This document shows, in pieces, positions 34,046-47,600 of a stretch of DNA of 64,000 bases (position 1 is its first letter; every line of letters starts with the position of its first letter). This DNA comes from Ephydatia muelleri. Its lineage: Eukaryota > Porifera > Demospongiae > Spongillida > Spongillidae. The notes below the pieces were generated by a model. It was not told the DNA's origin and ran no database searches. It saw only the letters and a program-made list of their open reading frames with translations. The stretch covers positions 5,329,585 through 5,393,584 of the forward strand of contig JABACO010000010.1 in NCBI GenBank assembly GCA_013339895.1. Direction: 5' to 3'. The translations under genes were made by a program, and so were the position numbers.

Positions 34046-37000
34046 TAACATAATGTTCCTTCAGAATGTCACAGACTGAGACTGAGTCTGGAGTAAGAAG
34101 ATAAAAATAAATAAACAGTGACGTTACAGAAAGGACCAGGGAAGTAGAGGCTTTTTCTTTGCTGTGATACCATGAGGTTAGACTGCACAGCTGTGCATGC
34201 ATAGCACCCTATCACCTGTTGACCCGTTGACCTTCATTCAAAGGGCAACTGAAAGGGCCTTTATGTTATTTTACTGCAGAGTGCATGTACTCATATCACA
34301 GCGAATGAAAATCACACATACACTACAAAAAAGTGTTCTGTTCGTTACAATACACATCCAGATTGAGATGGATCAAATGGTATCGCTTTCTTTGATGTAT
34401 CACCTTGGACTAGTTAGTTAAGTGCTGCACATTATTAATTGTCTTAATTCTAGAAAAACAGATGACGTTCAAAAATCATACTTTGTTCTATGCACAGACA
34501 AAGGCAATGGAATCTTATAATCTGAGAAAGTATTACAACTTTGGTGAATGTGTTCACCCCATATTTTTGTTGGAACCCAAATGCATTAGGCTATTCCATA
34601 TTTAATGATGATCGTATAGGGGGATGAATGAACACCACAATAAATCACCCAGGACAATTAGTGAATTTCCCTGAATATCAAGGTAACAACCATTAATAAC
34701 CAATGTTGTCATCCATCTCCCCTGTAAGGAGAATAGCTAGTCCATTATCCAAACCAGAGATATCCGAACGCCTGTCTTCAAAAGCCTTGTTAATGTGTGT
34801 GTGTGTGTGTGTGTACAGTGTGATGTATGTGCGTGTGCATGTAAGTGTATGCCGTTTGCGTGTGTATGTGCGTGTCGCATTGTCTACATGTGAGTGTATG
34901 TATACGTAGGCGTGGTAATGCTATTACCAAGCCAATATAGGACAGACTACATCAGTCCCATAGGATCAATATCATTGAGGCGGCGGGAGGTGCCTCGTGA
35001 GTCTCTAGCCTAGCAGAAATTATAAATTGAGCTATTATATCCGTCAAATTATGAAATTAATGTTAACATGATGCTTATTAATTATTTTAAATGAGGCCAA
35101 GGGGTGTTACAAGAGTATAGCATTGACTGCCATTTTCAATAGCAATCACTGCATCATGAGCACCAATGACCATTTTATAATATAAATCCTCCGGTGTGAC
35201 ATACATGTACATGTACATGTACAAATACACATGCATTACTTGCCAGTCCACTGCTTGACTTTGAATCAACTTAAAGGTCAGCTACAAAGCCAAATCTTGG
35301 GAGATGCAAATTCACACCTGGCACTTTGACAGTGACAGCACATTCCACACAGACTACAATAACAGTTCACATCTCCCCCTTGTTTGCATGAGCTCGCATG
35401 ATGTCCTAAGGAATGGAATCAGGACATGTATAAGGATCATCTCAGGTGTCTAGCTGAGCCACCATTGGACCCAGACCTACTGAGAGGACAACTGACAGCT
35501 GTGGTGAGGAGTGATGAATGGAGATGTACAGTGTCAGCCATGGAGGGTGTACAGGTACTAAAACAGACATGATCTGGTTTTGAGTACAGTGTAAGTGATT
35601 TTTTTAATCTGTGAAAAAACATGGGGATTAAAGAGATGGCTTGATAGGAATGTTTGACATTCCCACAGGTAACCTTGACTATGCCCCAAGCTATATTGAC
35701 TGCACATCATGACCAGACAAATAGAGAAAGCAGATACAAAAATCATATAGTCTTCAAGTTGCTTTGTTATGTAAATATTGTGTTCTATCTTCACCTTGCT
35801 AAGGGTACTCCACCATCCCTCTTTTCCAAGGTGTTGAAGCTTTTCTGCTTTGCAGTGGACATATGTTGACACCTAAGTCCTATTCTTATATGAAAAGGTC
35901 TTCTCTGACCACAATGAGCCTCAGTAATGCTTTGGCCTGTGCATCTCATACTCCAAATGGTTATTGCTGCTTATAAAGTATGTTTTTTTCTGCAACCACT
36001 TCCATGGCTGCCAATTAAAGCACACCTCCACCCTTCACAGCTGCCTCTCAGTGTCTATTAGGTTTCCATAGAGACACAAACCAGTTCAAGTTGGCTTCTA
36101 TAATGGCGGCTCAATTAGACACAAACTTCAAGAGACTGCAATGTTCTCCATGTGTTCTGATTCCATGCTAGTGTGGAGATACCCCGAATTTTTATTTTAG
36201 GCTAATTTTTATTTTAGGCTACTGTTGAATATCCTTATTGAATCACATAGGTAAAATAACTATGCATGTATGTGCCAAGTGAGCATTCTATGCCAATACC
36301 AGCTGTCATCCAAGGTAGCATAGACCCCCAGCCTATCCTAACCTCTGCTCTAAGTGTGGCACATGTTCTAATATCTTTATAGGTCCCAGTGGCGGATCCA
36401 GGGGGGGGTCTAAGGGGTCTAAAGACCCCCCCCCCCTCGGCCCGACCAGTTATGAATAAATTAACTTATGAGTAATTAATTACATGATTGACGAGTTGAA
36501 AAACGAAGCGTTTAGTGAACGCGAGTGAACTGATTAGCGAGTTAGCATTCGACCCAAAGTGTGTGTGAGTGTGTGTGTGTGTGTGTGGGGGGGGGTCTAA
36601 AGCCAAGGCCCTCCAAGCGTGTTTAATTAGTATTACTGCTGCGCGATGGAATGGTGCGAGCAAGAAGTAAGCAATCAAAAGAATATATATTACCTCAGGA
36701 ACAGGTAGAGCTAAATCAAGTAGGTATATAATATACTATTAAAGGTAAAACGTGTGTATCGTTTAGACCAGAATACGCGGTCACAATGGCTTTGCGTAGA
36801 GTTTTCTATTCGCTATCCTTATCCACGACCACGTTGACTCACGCAGGCTTCTTCTACACGCTTATATTGAATATTGCGCTTGCTAGCTATCAATATTGAA
36901 TACACTTTCAAAGTATGCTTATTTTCATGCTAAATGAACGCAAAAGTGAAAAAGCGGCTGGGGCTTCGCCCCCACTGGGGGAGCTTACAGCGCTCCCCCA

Positions 37001-37400
37001 GACCCCCTAGCTGTTACGGGAGGGGGCACACCCCCTCCAGTACCCACCCTCGCCTTATGAATATAGTTATTAGACCCCCCCTTCCAGAAATCCTGGATCC
37101 GCCGCTGTAGGTACACCTGAACTCGATCATGGATATATTGATTCAAACAGATCTATGACATACAGTATGCTACACACAAAAGGGAAACACCATCATGTGT
37201 CCAATCATTAAAATTAGTTAATTATACAACACATGTCATTGCTGATGTTACCCTCACCTTTGTACCCTCACCTCTGTACCCTCACCTCCATGGTGTGACA
37301 GGGTGACGACGTTACACTGATTGAACTTATTCTGAAAAAGTACTAGTCTGCATTGTCATACAGTGTATGTCACCACATTATGCACATTCGACTCTGTCTA
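31950..37400. repeat. Direct tandem duplication of about 3.3 kb
   Basis: The block starting CACTGCTTGACTTTGAATCA at about 31955 recurs in order at about 35248. Matches include GGCACTTTGACAGTGACAGC (32040/35320), CCACAATGAGCC (32300/35910), CAAACCAGTTCAAG (32613/36078), CTTCAAGAGACT (32660/36126) and ACTTATTCTGAAAA (33020/37325). The second copy contains the hAT-like element at 36387-37107. Confidence 0.8.
36387..37107. mobile_element. hAT-like MITE (721 bp)
   Basis: Ends CAGTGGCGGATCCAGG and CCTGGATCCGCCGCTG are inverted repeats in the common hAT CAGNGGCGGATCC style, followed by G8 on the left and a C7 run on the right. TAGGT borders both sides, but an exact 8-bp duplication is not clear. 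A GC-rich stretch with GGGGCTTCGCCCC and GGGGGAG...CTCCCCC hairpins lies near the right end. There is no transposase. Confidence 0.75.
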
Positions 37401-38109
37401 TGCCTGTGCAGTACATGTAGGTGTGATGTCATGGCCATGCTCAAAAGCACAACTAAGTGTGATAAGCTTACAGCTAGCTACTCCGTACCTACATGGTCTC
37501 TCACTGATATTTCACACAACTCCATTCTTTGCACATCATGCAACTATTCATGTCACCAAAGAAATCCACCATGTACATGTACAGTATACAAAGTATTAAT
37601 GGCAATTAACATACTTCTCTTGTCTACCTTCAGTGAGTGAGATGTCCATGCAAGACTGGAGGGGTAAACATTGTGGAGTGCTCAGTATATTTGTAGTGCA
37701 GACACTGTTTCAAAATTGTTGCGCACATTCACGATCAGAACCACCTGGTACACACACCTGGACAATCAGCCAATTGTTTAGTGAAATTGAGAAGGTTTTG
37801 TGTCAAATACATGTGTATAAGGACTGGTGCCAGATTCCCAGACCATCATGCCAAAACATTGTCAGGTGATACATATAGGTATACACACGGACATTCAAGG
37901 ACCATCACCTTTCTTGAAGCCCGTATGTTCGATCATTTGATTCTAATCTCAACCATGGTACAAGTTTTCATGTAATGGCCTGGCACAAAAATAACTCACC
38001 AGTACTTTTCTTTTTAGAGACTCCAAATGACTTGAATACATGCCCCGGCTCATGACATAGATATATTTTCCTATGCTGAGTACAACAAACGGGCACAGAG
38101 GAGGAGCGC

Positions 38110-39060
<951 letters not shown>

Positions 39061-39335
39061 TCTGCTTGCAACAACGGAAAATTACAGACATTCTTATGTT
39101 CCTCTTCCTCCTCCCTTCTCCTCCCCCTCCTCCTCAGCATTTTATGAAGGATGCAATGTGATGCATCTACGTGTCTGTAGTACAGAGTATTGCATTAGTA
39201 CTGTATGAATGGACTAGACTTATAAATCAAATTGTATCATTTCAGTGTTGTGGTTTCAATGTTGAGGCACAATTTTTATTTTGCCATCTACACGTTTATA
39301 ATTTCACTGTTCTATTATGCATGCACTACACACAG

Positions 39336-39411
39336 CGACAAGTAAGTCCTCACATGGACTCAACAAGAAGCAACTTCCACGGTTCATGTACCCGTTACTT
39401 CATAGTACACG
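39336..39411 (+). CDS. Module A exon, beta type (right copy)
   Basis: A 76-nt exon (acceptor CACACAG, donor CACG|GTAAGA) reads TSKSSHGLNKKQLPRFMYPL then LHST in phase 1-2. It is nearly the same as 19710-19785. It is the most 5' exon identified on this strand. Confidence 0.5.
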
Positions 39412-41575
39412 GTAAGACCTTGCAACTGGTGTACTTCATGTGACTACACTGTATGTCAATGTACAGAGTTGTGTACACACATGTACAGTGTACACACATG
39501 TACCTACGTGAGCATATCAAATGTATACTGTATGCAGCTGTAAGTGCGAAGAATACAAATATGACGTACATGTGTGAGATTAAGCACATCAGTAATTTAT
39601 ATGTATCACATTTGCATTCCATATCTGTAAGTTAATATCATTCTGATTAAACATTTATTACACTTGTTTTGCACAGAAACAGAGAAGTACTGGTACAGTG
39701 TTTGATTAACATGATACCAATACTTTAAGTGAGCTGGAGAACATTTATGCACTGTGAGGGTCCGGGAACCCGACCCTCTGGACAGAGGTGACGTGATCTC
39801 TGAACTGGGGCCGCCGCGGGAGCCGTACGGACACATTGTGGTGCAATAGATAGAGGGCGGGCGGGGAATGTTCTGGAATGTTCTACTGTTGCTATATATA
39901 TTGTGAGGGGGTACGGTCATGGAGAGACTCTTTTTGTGATTAAAAGTTGTTGTTAGGAAGCTGACGTAGCTAGACGCTGGTGGTGATCGCGGCACTAAGG
40001 ACTATAAGGAGACGCAAGCGCGTAGTAATCCCTGGTGGTCCGTGACATGCACATACATGTATCTACAGTGTATACAACACATTTCACCTATAAAATCATC
40101 CAGGAATGTGATTTTGTTAGATTATTGCAATATGCCCCTCCTAAACCCATATATTATGCTAAGATGCATATGCCAAATATGGTTTGACCGCTGGCTGAAA
40201 TATTAAACAAGTATCTACTCGACTACAGTAAGGTGTAATTCAGTGGGGACAGTGATGTCTTCTTTATTGACTTGACATGTGATTTTACTCATTGTGTTTT
40301 TATTAGTATTTTAGTGGTCAGGCATTAAGGTTGTTATTCTTTACACACACACAGGATCAAAGAACTTATACATGAATTTTTACTGTTCGATAGTCTGAAA
40401 AGCACCATCGAAGGAAATGATCCCTTCACTGATTTGGCAGTTTCATTGAAAGGTAAGAGACGATTGGATAGTAAAGAACATTTACCAGTCTGCAATGTCA
40501 GCATTATTGACTAAAATTGATTATTTACATTTAAGCCTAGTGCTGAGTATAATGAAGGATGCAGTGTGATGCTTCTACATGTCCGTAGTACAGAGTATTG
40601 GCATTGGACTAGCATTTCTTGTATTTATCTATTTTGGCAACATCTAATACCCTTAAATCCTATGAAATGGAGAAGTCAAGCTCATCATATCAGTGTTGTG
40701 ACTTGTACATGTACACTACTGTGGTGCAGTTTTTCTTTTGCAATTTTCTTTTTTTATTTTACTGTTTTATTGATTTATTGATTTCATGGGCAACAATACA
40801 ATATTACATTACGGTTGCTATACTAAAATCACTTGTGTTTATCTAAAATGTTCACATTTTTGTAGTCGTGCTGTACAATACATCATTTGTTTAGAGGAAA
40901 AAGTTTTTTTTGTTTTGTTTTTTTTTTGTCAAATTCACGGAAGTTATTTACAACTAACGTTTTCCCGCAACGCGTACAAGCTTATTTCGCACCACATTAC
41001 ACCATAATCATTGATTTTGCCCGCAAAAGAATGAAGTCTAACCTTACTGAGTGGAACAAAAGTGAGGCATTCAATAGTATTAGCCAGATGTGATCGGTAT
41101 CAACCTCAATTGCTGAACGGTTGTTGTTGATAATCCTTTGCCTATTTATTAAAATAGTGCACACCTTTGTCCACACAGTATTAATTACTTGCAATAATCC
41201 TGTCACAGTGTTTATTACTGAGAGATAATACAATTTCGTCTGCTACACAAGTATTTGAGTAGAATTTGTAAGGGGGAGATTATCTCATATAGTACCAAAC
41301 ACAAATTATGCCCATGGGGCGTAAATTCTGGTATACGGTAATGAACATGTCAGACTGCTGACGAGATTGGCTAAGTTGGATACTTCGATTCGTACGTCTG
41401 TGTCAGGTAACGTTGGTAGATGGGGAAATAATACAGGAACGCGACCTCTTGGTTTTGATATGTTTTAAAAACGAATGTTGATGCAGCTGTCATTCACTAT
41501 TCTAGCGTTTGCAGACTTCGATCCCTTACTTTGCCATGTCAACATCTGTGTATGTGTATGTGTGTGTGTATGTGT

Positions 41576-41615
<40 letters not shown>

Positions 41616-44600
41616 ACGCGCGCGTGTGTCACTGTGTCTTCAGTCTTGGTTTGACCATAGCTATAAGTATTAATTCTATCATGGGCGAAGCCAATTATTG
41701 TGGTACCATGTAGTGCAATTTTGCGCGTTGCAGGAAAACGTAGTTTGTAAACAAATTACGCTACTATGACTAGGAAACAACGTTTCCTCTGATCAGTGTG
41801 TTGTTGACAACAAAAGTCTTAATGGTTTAGGTAAAGAAAGTGGTTGACATGTGGCGCAATATTGCTCTGTTGCCCGTGAAAGAGTTAACATCTATGGTTG
41901 GACCAGAGAGAGTGATTGAAAACAAATCAGTGAGCCATGGATTTCAATCCAGAATGATGCTAGTTGGGCATAGCCCGATCTTCTCATTTTGGCTGAAGGT
42001 CGGGTATCAAGCTTATACCAAGATTTGTACCCATCTGTGGCTATATGTGATTCAGGGGCGGATATTGCGAGGGAGGGGGGGGGGGGGAAGGGGAAGGGTC
42101 TTTAATATTAAGTGAGATTAAACTTAGCGATCTTCTCTCATGCTATTCTGAACGGGTGTTTTTAGCCTCCGTAGCACTGAAAACGACCGTTCTGCTTCGG
42201 CACTAGTGGCTGGAAAAAGGTCAATAAGTACCCTTACATTTGGAAATACATCCTTATCAGCATGTGAAAGGTAAAACCTAGAAGAACGTGGATAGGAAGA
42301 ACTGTCCTGACTTTCACTAGCCCCACATCGTTTGCAGTCATTACCATTGCTGACGAGACTCACTCACGGTGCTACTCCCTATCTGCTCAGAAAACGTTGA
42401 GGTCAAATTGGGCAGCGACTGAAGATTTGCACTCCGATGCATTAAAATGTGGACCGCTATCGGAGAGGACATGATTGCTACTTCGTCATGATTCACTTCA
42501 AGTGTGGCATATTCATCACATGCAGTTATCAATTGGAAGAGGAATTAAGAGTTGATGAGCTACACCTGAAGATGATCGTCTTTCAGGTTGAAATGATGCC
42601 AGTGCAGTGACTGCTTCATCGTCACTTGACGTAACCACTACTGGTTCTGTTAGTGTTTCATGGGACACCGAAGCTGGTGGTGCACTTACCTTATCGCGTA
42701 TTATGCAGAAACGATCGAATATCAGACATCCGATGGCAAATCTTCTTTGCTTTAGTCTCATCTCATCTTTCTCTTTAGCTGGCTTTCGGCTGTGAGGCTC
42801 CATCTGCTAGTGAACTACAACCAGTTGACAATTAATGTATTATGTAGCTGTATAAGATACATGTACAGTACCTACCTGATAAAACGCTAGATAAGCAGAT
42901 TCAACCTGAAAACTAGTTTCAAACTGTATATAGGACACACAAAAACGATTCCAAGAACGATTCCAACAGACGCGGAGGTGATAATAAAAAATTATGGTGC
43001 AGCTGCTAGACTGCGTGGCACCGTCTTGCATGTTCCACGTACGTTTCAGCCACCGCCCCTTCCAGCTTTGAAATTTAAAATGTGGCGTGGGGGTGGCAAA
43101 ACCCTTTTAACCCCACACCCCCACCCCCCCTTCTGTATCCACCCATGTTTTTATTCTTCCGCTAAAATGCGCGAAGGTCGGACTTCGCTAGGCCAACTAC
43201 AATGACGCCTCGTAAAAGGTATCGGGGGAGTGGGCTTTAAACGATACTACATGTAGCTAGTGGTCTGATCGTTTCTTGGTGAGTTCGTGTTGAATTATGA
43301 ATATCTAATTGTCATGAGCTACCTTATAACGTTCGCTGTCAGGAGTTAACGTTGTTGGCGTCTGCCTAGGGGTGACCCATTTCCCGTTTCTTCTACATGG
43401 GTATGAGTCTTTAGGTTGCTTGCAATGTTTATTTACTACAAATGAGTTGTACTATTCGATGGTTACACTGCAACTGTTGGATGGCAATGTGGCATTAATA
43501 CGAATACCCCTTAGTTGTGGGACAGTTGTGCTGTCAAGAAAGAACCTATGACACTTTAAGGGACCAGCTACAACAAAAACTGTTGTTTCGCGGCGCCTTG
43601 TGAAGGCCTGTGTTTCTCCAGGCACTTTGCTTTTCCAGAGATTCAGCAGTTGATTGCATGTACTTCTGGGTGCCCAGGCATGAAAGGCATCCTGGATTGT
43701 CACTCACCCGATGCAAGATGGCTGTTCATTTGTATATCACACTGATGTACCTGCTGCTTTGATCACTGTTTCTATTTGGAATGCTGAACTGGCTACATCA
43801 CTGGGCACAGGCCCAGCCATCACAGCTGACATGCTCCCCACACAGTTGTACAAACTCAGTACATCAGTCGACTGGATCAACCTGGTTAATCGAGGTGCAT
43901 GGCCTCATGTGCATGAACAACCTAACCTTTGAGTTGTTCCTTGCTATGGAATATGAGTTGCATAACCACATTGGTCATTAAAACATCGCTAAGGAGGCTG
44001 CACATTTAAAATGAGAATGTTTTAATTTTGTGGGGCAATATTTCTGCCAAAGACAACATAATTAGATCACTGTTGTTGGACCTAATAGTGTAGTTATTGA
44101 TTAACTCTTGCGCGGGTGAAGCTAGTCATTGCCGTACACATGTAGTGTGAAATAAGTGTTTCCTCATTGCAGGTAAACCTAGTTTGCAAACAACTTACGC
44201 TCATATATCTTTTCGAATGTGTTGTCACTACAAAAGTTTTAATGGTTTAGATAAACAGAGTGGCTCTAGTATAGCACGTGCTGAGAAGTATTTCTCTGTT
44301 GCCCATAAAAGAGTTAAAATAGTAGTGCCTGGATAGGAATCAATGCAGAAATCAAAAGGGACATGGGCACAGTCATTAGAATCCTTAGTAGTTGTGTTTG
44401 GGAGACACTTTTGTGATCAATTGTTATTGAATGTGATAAATTGGAGGTTTATATTCCAAGGTCCAAGGGTTTGGACAACTACATGCTATGTATACATGTA
44501 CAGTACTCTAGAAGCCATTGTGTCATCCGTGTTAGTTGTTTTTGATTAATGAGTTTCCAGTTTCCAATCCCTCTCTTTACTATCTTTGGTTTGACGCTGG

Positions 44601-47600
44601 TAACTTCTTGATAGGAATGCATAACAGAGGCCACCCCTGATTGAGGGAGAAAGTCACATCATTCATTCATTTTTCACCATTCATAGTGATAATTGAGTGA
44701 TAACTTTTCCATGTATGGTGAAAATGAATTAAGGGTGTTCCTTACCTGTAGACTGATTCTGTCCTGTGCCACTCCTATTTTCTCCTGTGATAATGCTTAC
44801 ATCAGTATTACCTCTCCAATAGCTGCTGAAAGCTCTGAAGCCACCTGCAATGTTTTGCATGACTAGAATACCTTCTTCAGCACACATAAGCATACCTGAT
44901 CTTTCATCAGAGCCTTCAAGGGAAATATGATGATTGACAATGGAGCTCTCTCGACCTCGAAGCCAATCATCTAAGTGTTTGGCCTGCATACATGTAGCTT
45001 CAAGACCGTCAGTATGCCTTGGATATAACGACATTGATTCCTCCAGAACCCGTTATTATTGAATTATGTTGTGAGCTTGTCGCAAATCTGTGGACAGTGG
45101 AATGGTGCAATTGGATATGAATTTAATTAGGACATGTAGAGGGTAATCCCAATGCAGTTGTACAAATTCTTGCAGTTCATCCATGGCTTTGTGACGAGAT
45201 ACCTCACGTGTAGTGATGTAATGCATCCATGCTCTGAATGCGGATATTGTTGTAGAAGTCTTCAGAAGGGCAATTTATTATGCTTTTTTAATACATACTG
45301 GAAGGGTGATACGACTAGCATAATTTATGTTGATGGTTCAATGGCAAATTAGGGTATGACGTTTTGAGGTGGGGGTGATGATAAGACATCATAGAATTAA
45401 ACAATGACCATCTTTGAGTACTTGCAATCCTTTTCAGCTGTTTAGTTTTTTTTTTGCAATATGACTCATTTTCAGAACCTGCATACATGTACAAATATAC
45501 ATATCAATTCACAATACTAAGGATGTCACTTACTAAAATATATTCGTAGTAAAAATGATGCAGTGACATCACTTTTTCATCAGAAATGGTTTCAGTTGTT
45601 TGGGCTTTGTTATTAGCAAAGTAGGGACTATCACCTCAGCAATATGTTTCTGCGATATATCTAACATGTGGTGACTCAGAAATGAATTACATGTATTTCA
45701 TTGTAGTAAGAGCTCAATATGAATTGGCATTTCTGAGCTAAAAACGCACCTCTTGATCAGTAACAATTTACCGGATGTAATAGACGTAGCCAAACTGATT
45801 AAAGAGTTAGCCTCGTACCCAGACCCTAAATGCGTTGTGGCCATGGATTGATTATATGCTCTGTTGAGTCTGGGGAAATGACTTGCAAAAAGTAGCTTCC
45901 AACATTCCAGAATGCTTTATTTAACCACAGTAATGCAGCTATATCAACCAGTAGTTGGGATACAAATATCACTTCAGATAACTTTCATGAACAATGTATA
46001 GAGCTGTAAGTTTTGCTATGGATCAATTTGGATCGGATACATTGAAGGACTAGAGGGATTGGCAACTCCAGCTAATTATCACTGGCAATAGGCAATAAAA
46101 TCTTCCAAATGCTAGCGTGGAGATCTTATACATGTAAGCATACAGTACATTTAACTGATACACATCTACATCATCCTTACTTCAGTTTTGTCTCTTCGTA
46201 TTACCAAGCTATAGCATGCAATATGAAGGCTGCAACGGAAATGTGTATCTTCACGAGAAAGCCATATACATAAGAACAGATGGAGAATATGCCTAGAATC
46301 ATTTAAAGGCACATTGTTAAGAGAGACTTATTTCCTGAGGACTTGATGTGTGATTATCTGGGCATTCCTGTTATACTGCTCCATCCAAGTACCACTGCAG
46401 CCAGTGAGAATCATATGCTGAATCATGATCTCCAGTTACTGTCAGTACGGATGATTGCAACTGTACTGACAGGACCATTCACATTGCAGACATGATGAGG
46501 TAATGGTAAGTTGGGGTTAGGGAGACACTGAACACTGGATGGTCAGGCTCTGGTTATGAACCATCCTCAGAGCACAGAGAAAGCTGAAGTCCTGGCCTGC
46601 ACTCAGAGGAATGGACACCATGAGATATGCAGCGAACTCAGCACACACCTTCTAAACTGTTTTACCTAGAGAATGGTACCCAATCCTCAGTACTTACTAA
46701 AGCTGTTTCCCTCAAAAGAAAATTCTATGCACTTTCACATAAATTCGAATACCATATCACAGCAAAACATGGACTTCACAAGCATTCATTGTGAAGAGTT
46801 TGCAGTTCCAGTTCTACACTGCTGCTTGTCTTCATCAAGATTTATGAGAAAATGTTCAGCATGCTCCCAGAAAATCCACCTCTTCCACAGTTGTATGCTG
46901 TGAGGTACAATCTCGCTACCTGTGTGCTCTACGGATTCATCATTGCTGCCAACCACAATCCAGCAAGGACATGCAGAAAGGAGGCCATTCACAATTTTGA
47001 AACACTTATGTTTTCCTGCCATATGTATTCAGAAGTATATACCTTGATTTTCTATTGGGTAGCACCAGATCAAATCAGAGTGCATGAAACGCTTAGTGCA
47101 TCAGACTTGAACCAAACGTTCTATATTTATTGTGTATCTATATTGTGTATCTATGGATGTTTCGTTTTTATAACCGGTTAATTTTTTTTTTGACCTTAGT
47201 ACTTTGTTGTTGTATTACCTATGTTCTCGTTGCACCAAAAAATGGCTACATTTAATGCAAAGTCAATTCAGTGGCTAAAATGTACCCGAGTCCAAAGAGT
47301 TAAATATCACATATGTTTTTTGAACAGTATAAAATAAAAATAAAATAAAATTAATATTTTACTGTAGTGCATATATATTACATTTCCACAAAATGAGTCT
47401 GTGCTTGCAATGGGCTTGGTCAGGGCAGGGTACAGAACCTTTGAGTAGCCATTGATCCTCCTGGGTGACGTGTTTATGCTGTGAACCTTTATACTAATGA
47501 AGATGGTTTGTGAAACCATTGATTAAAATAATAGTTTGCCTAAGCTTCCATAGTAAAAACAATCTTTCGAATTGAAGAAATGCATTTATAGTTCATTCTT

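Larger units (their letters stand above)
26200..34200. repeat. Core inverted repeat around about 30.2 kb
   Basis: 26230-26310 (TTTCGGTAACTTCACTATTT region) reappears inverted at about 34070-34150. 26660-26685 plus the CA run pairs with the TG run and AATGTAACATAATG at 34010-34055. 26776-26890 pairs with about 33300-33445 (TAGGGGTT, TGTAAACTGT, TTGCTTTTACAG). 28845-28930 pairs with about 31385-31440 (CTCATGGCATGTCTACTGCT). Summed coordinates stay near 60.2-60.7 kb. No gene was recognised inside. Confidence 0.75.

Noticed and set aside
36960..37030. GC-rich stem-loops as an RNA gene or riboswitch
   Set aside because: They lie inside the hAT-like MITE near its end and fit subterminal repeats.
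46673..47181. Possible piggyBac C-terminal Cys-rich domain (FMRKCSACSQKI)
   Set aside because: Only one C..C pair matches; no further cysteines in order and no transposase core nearby.
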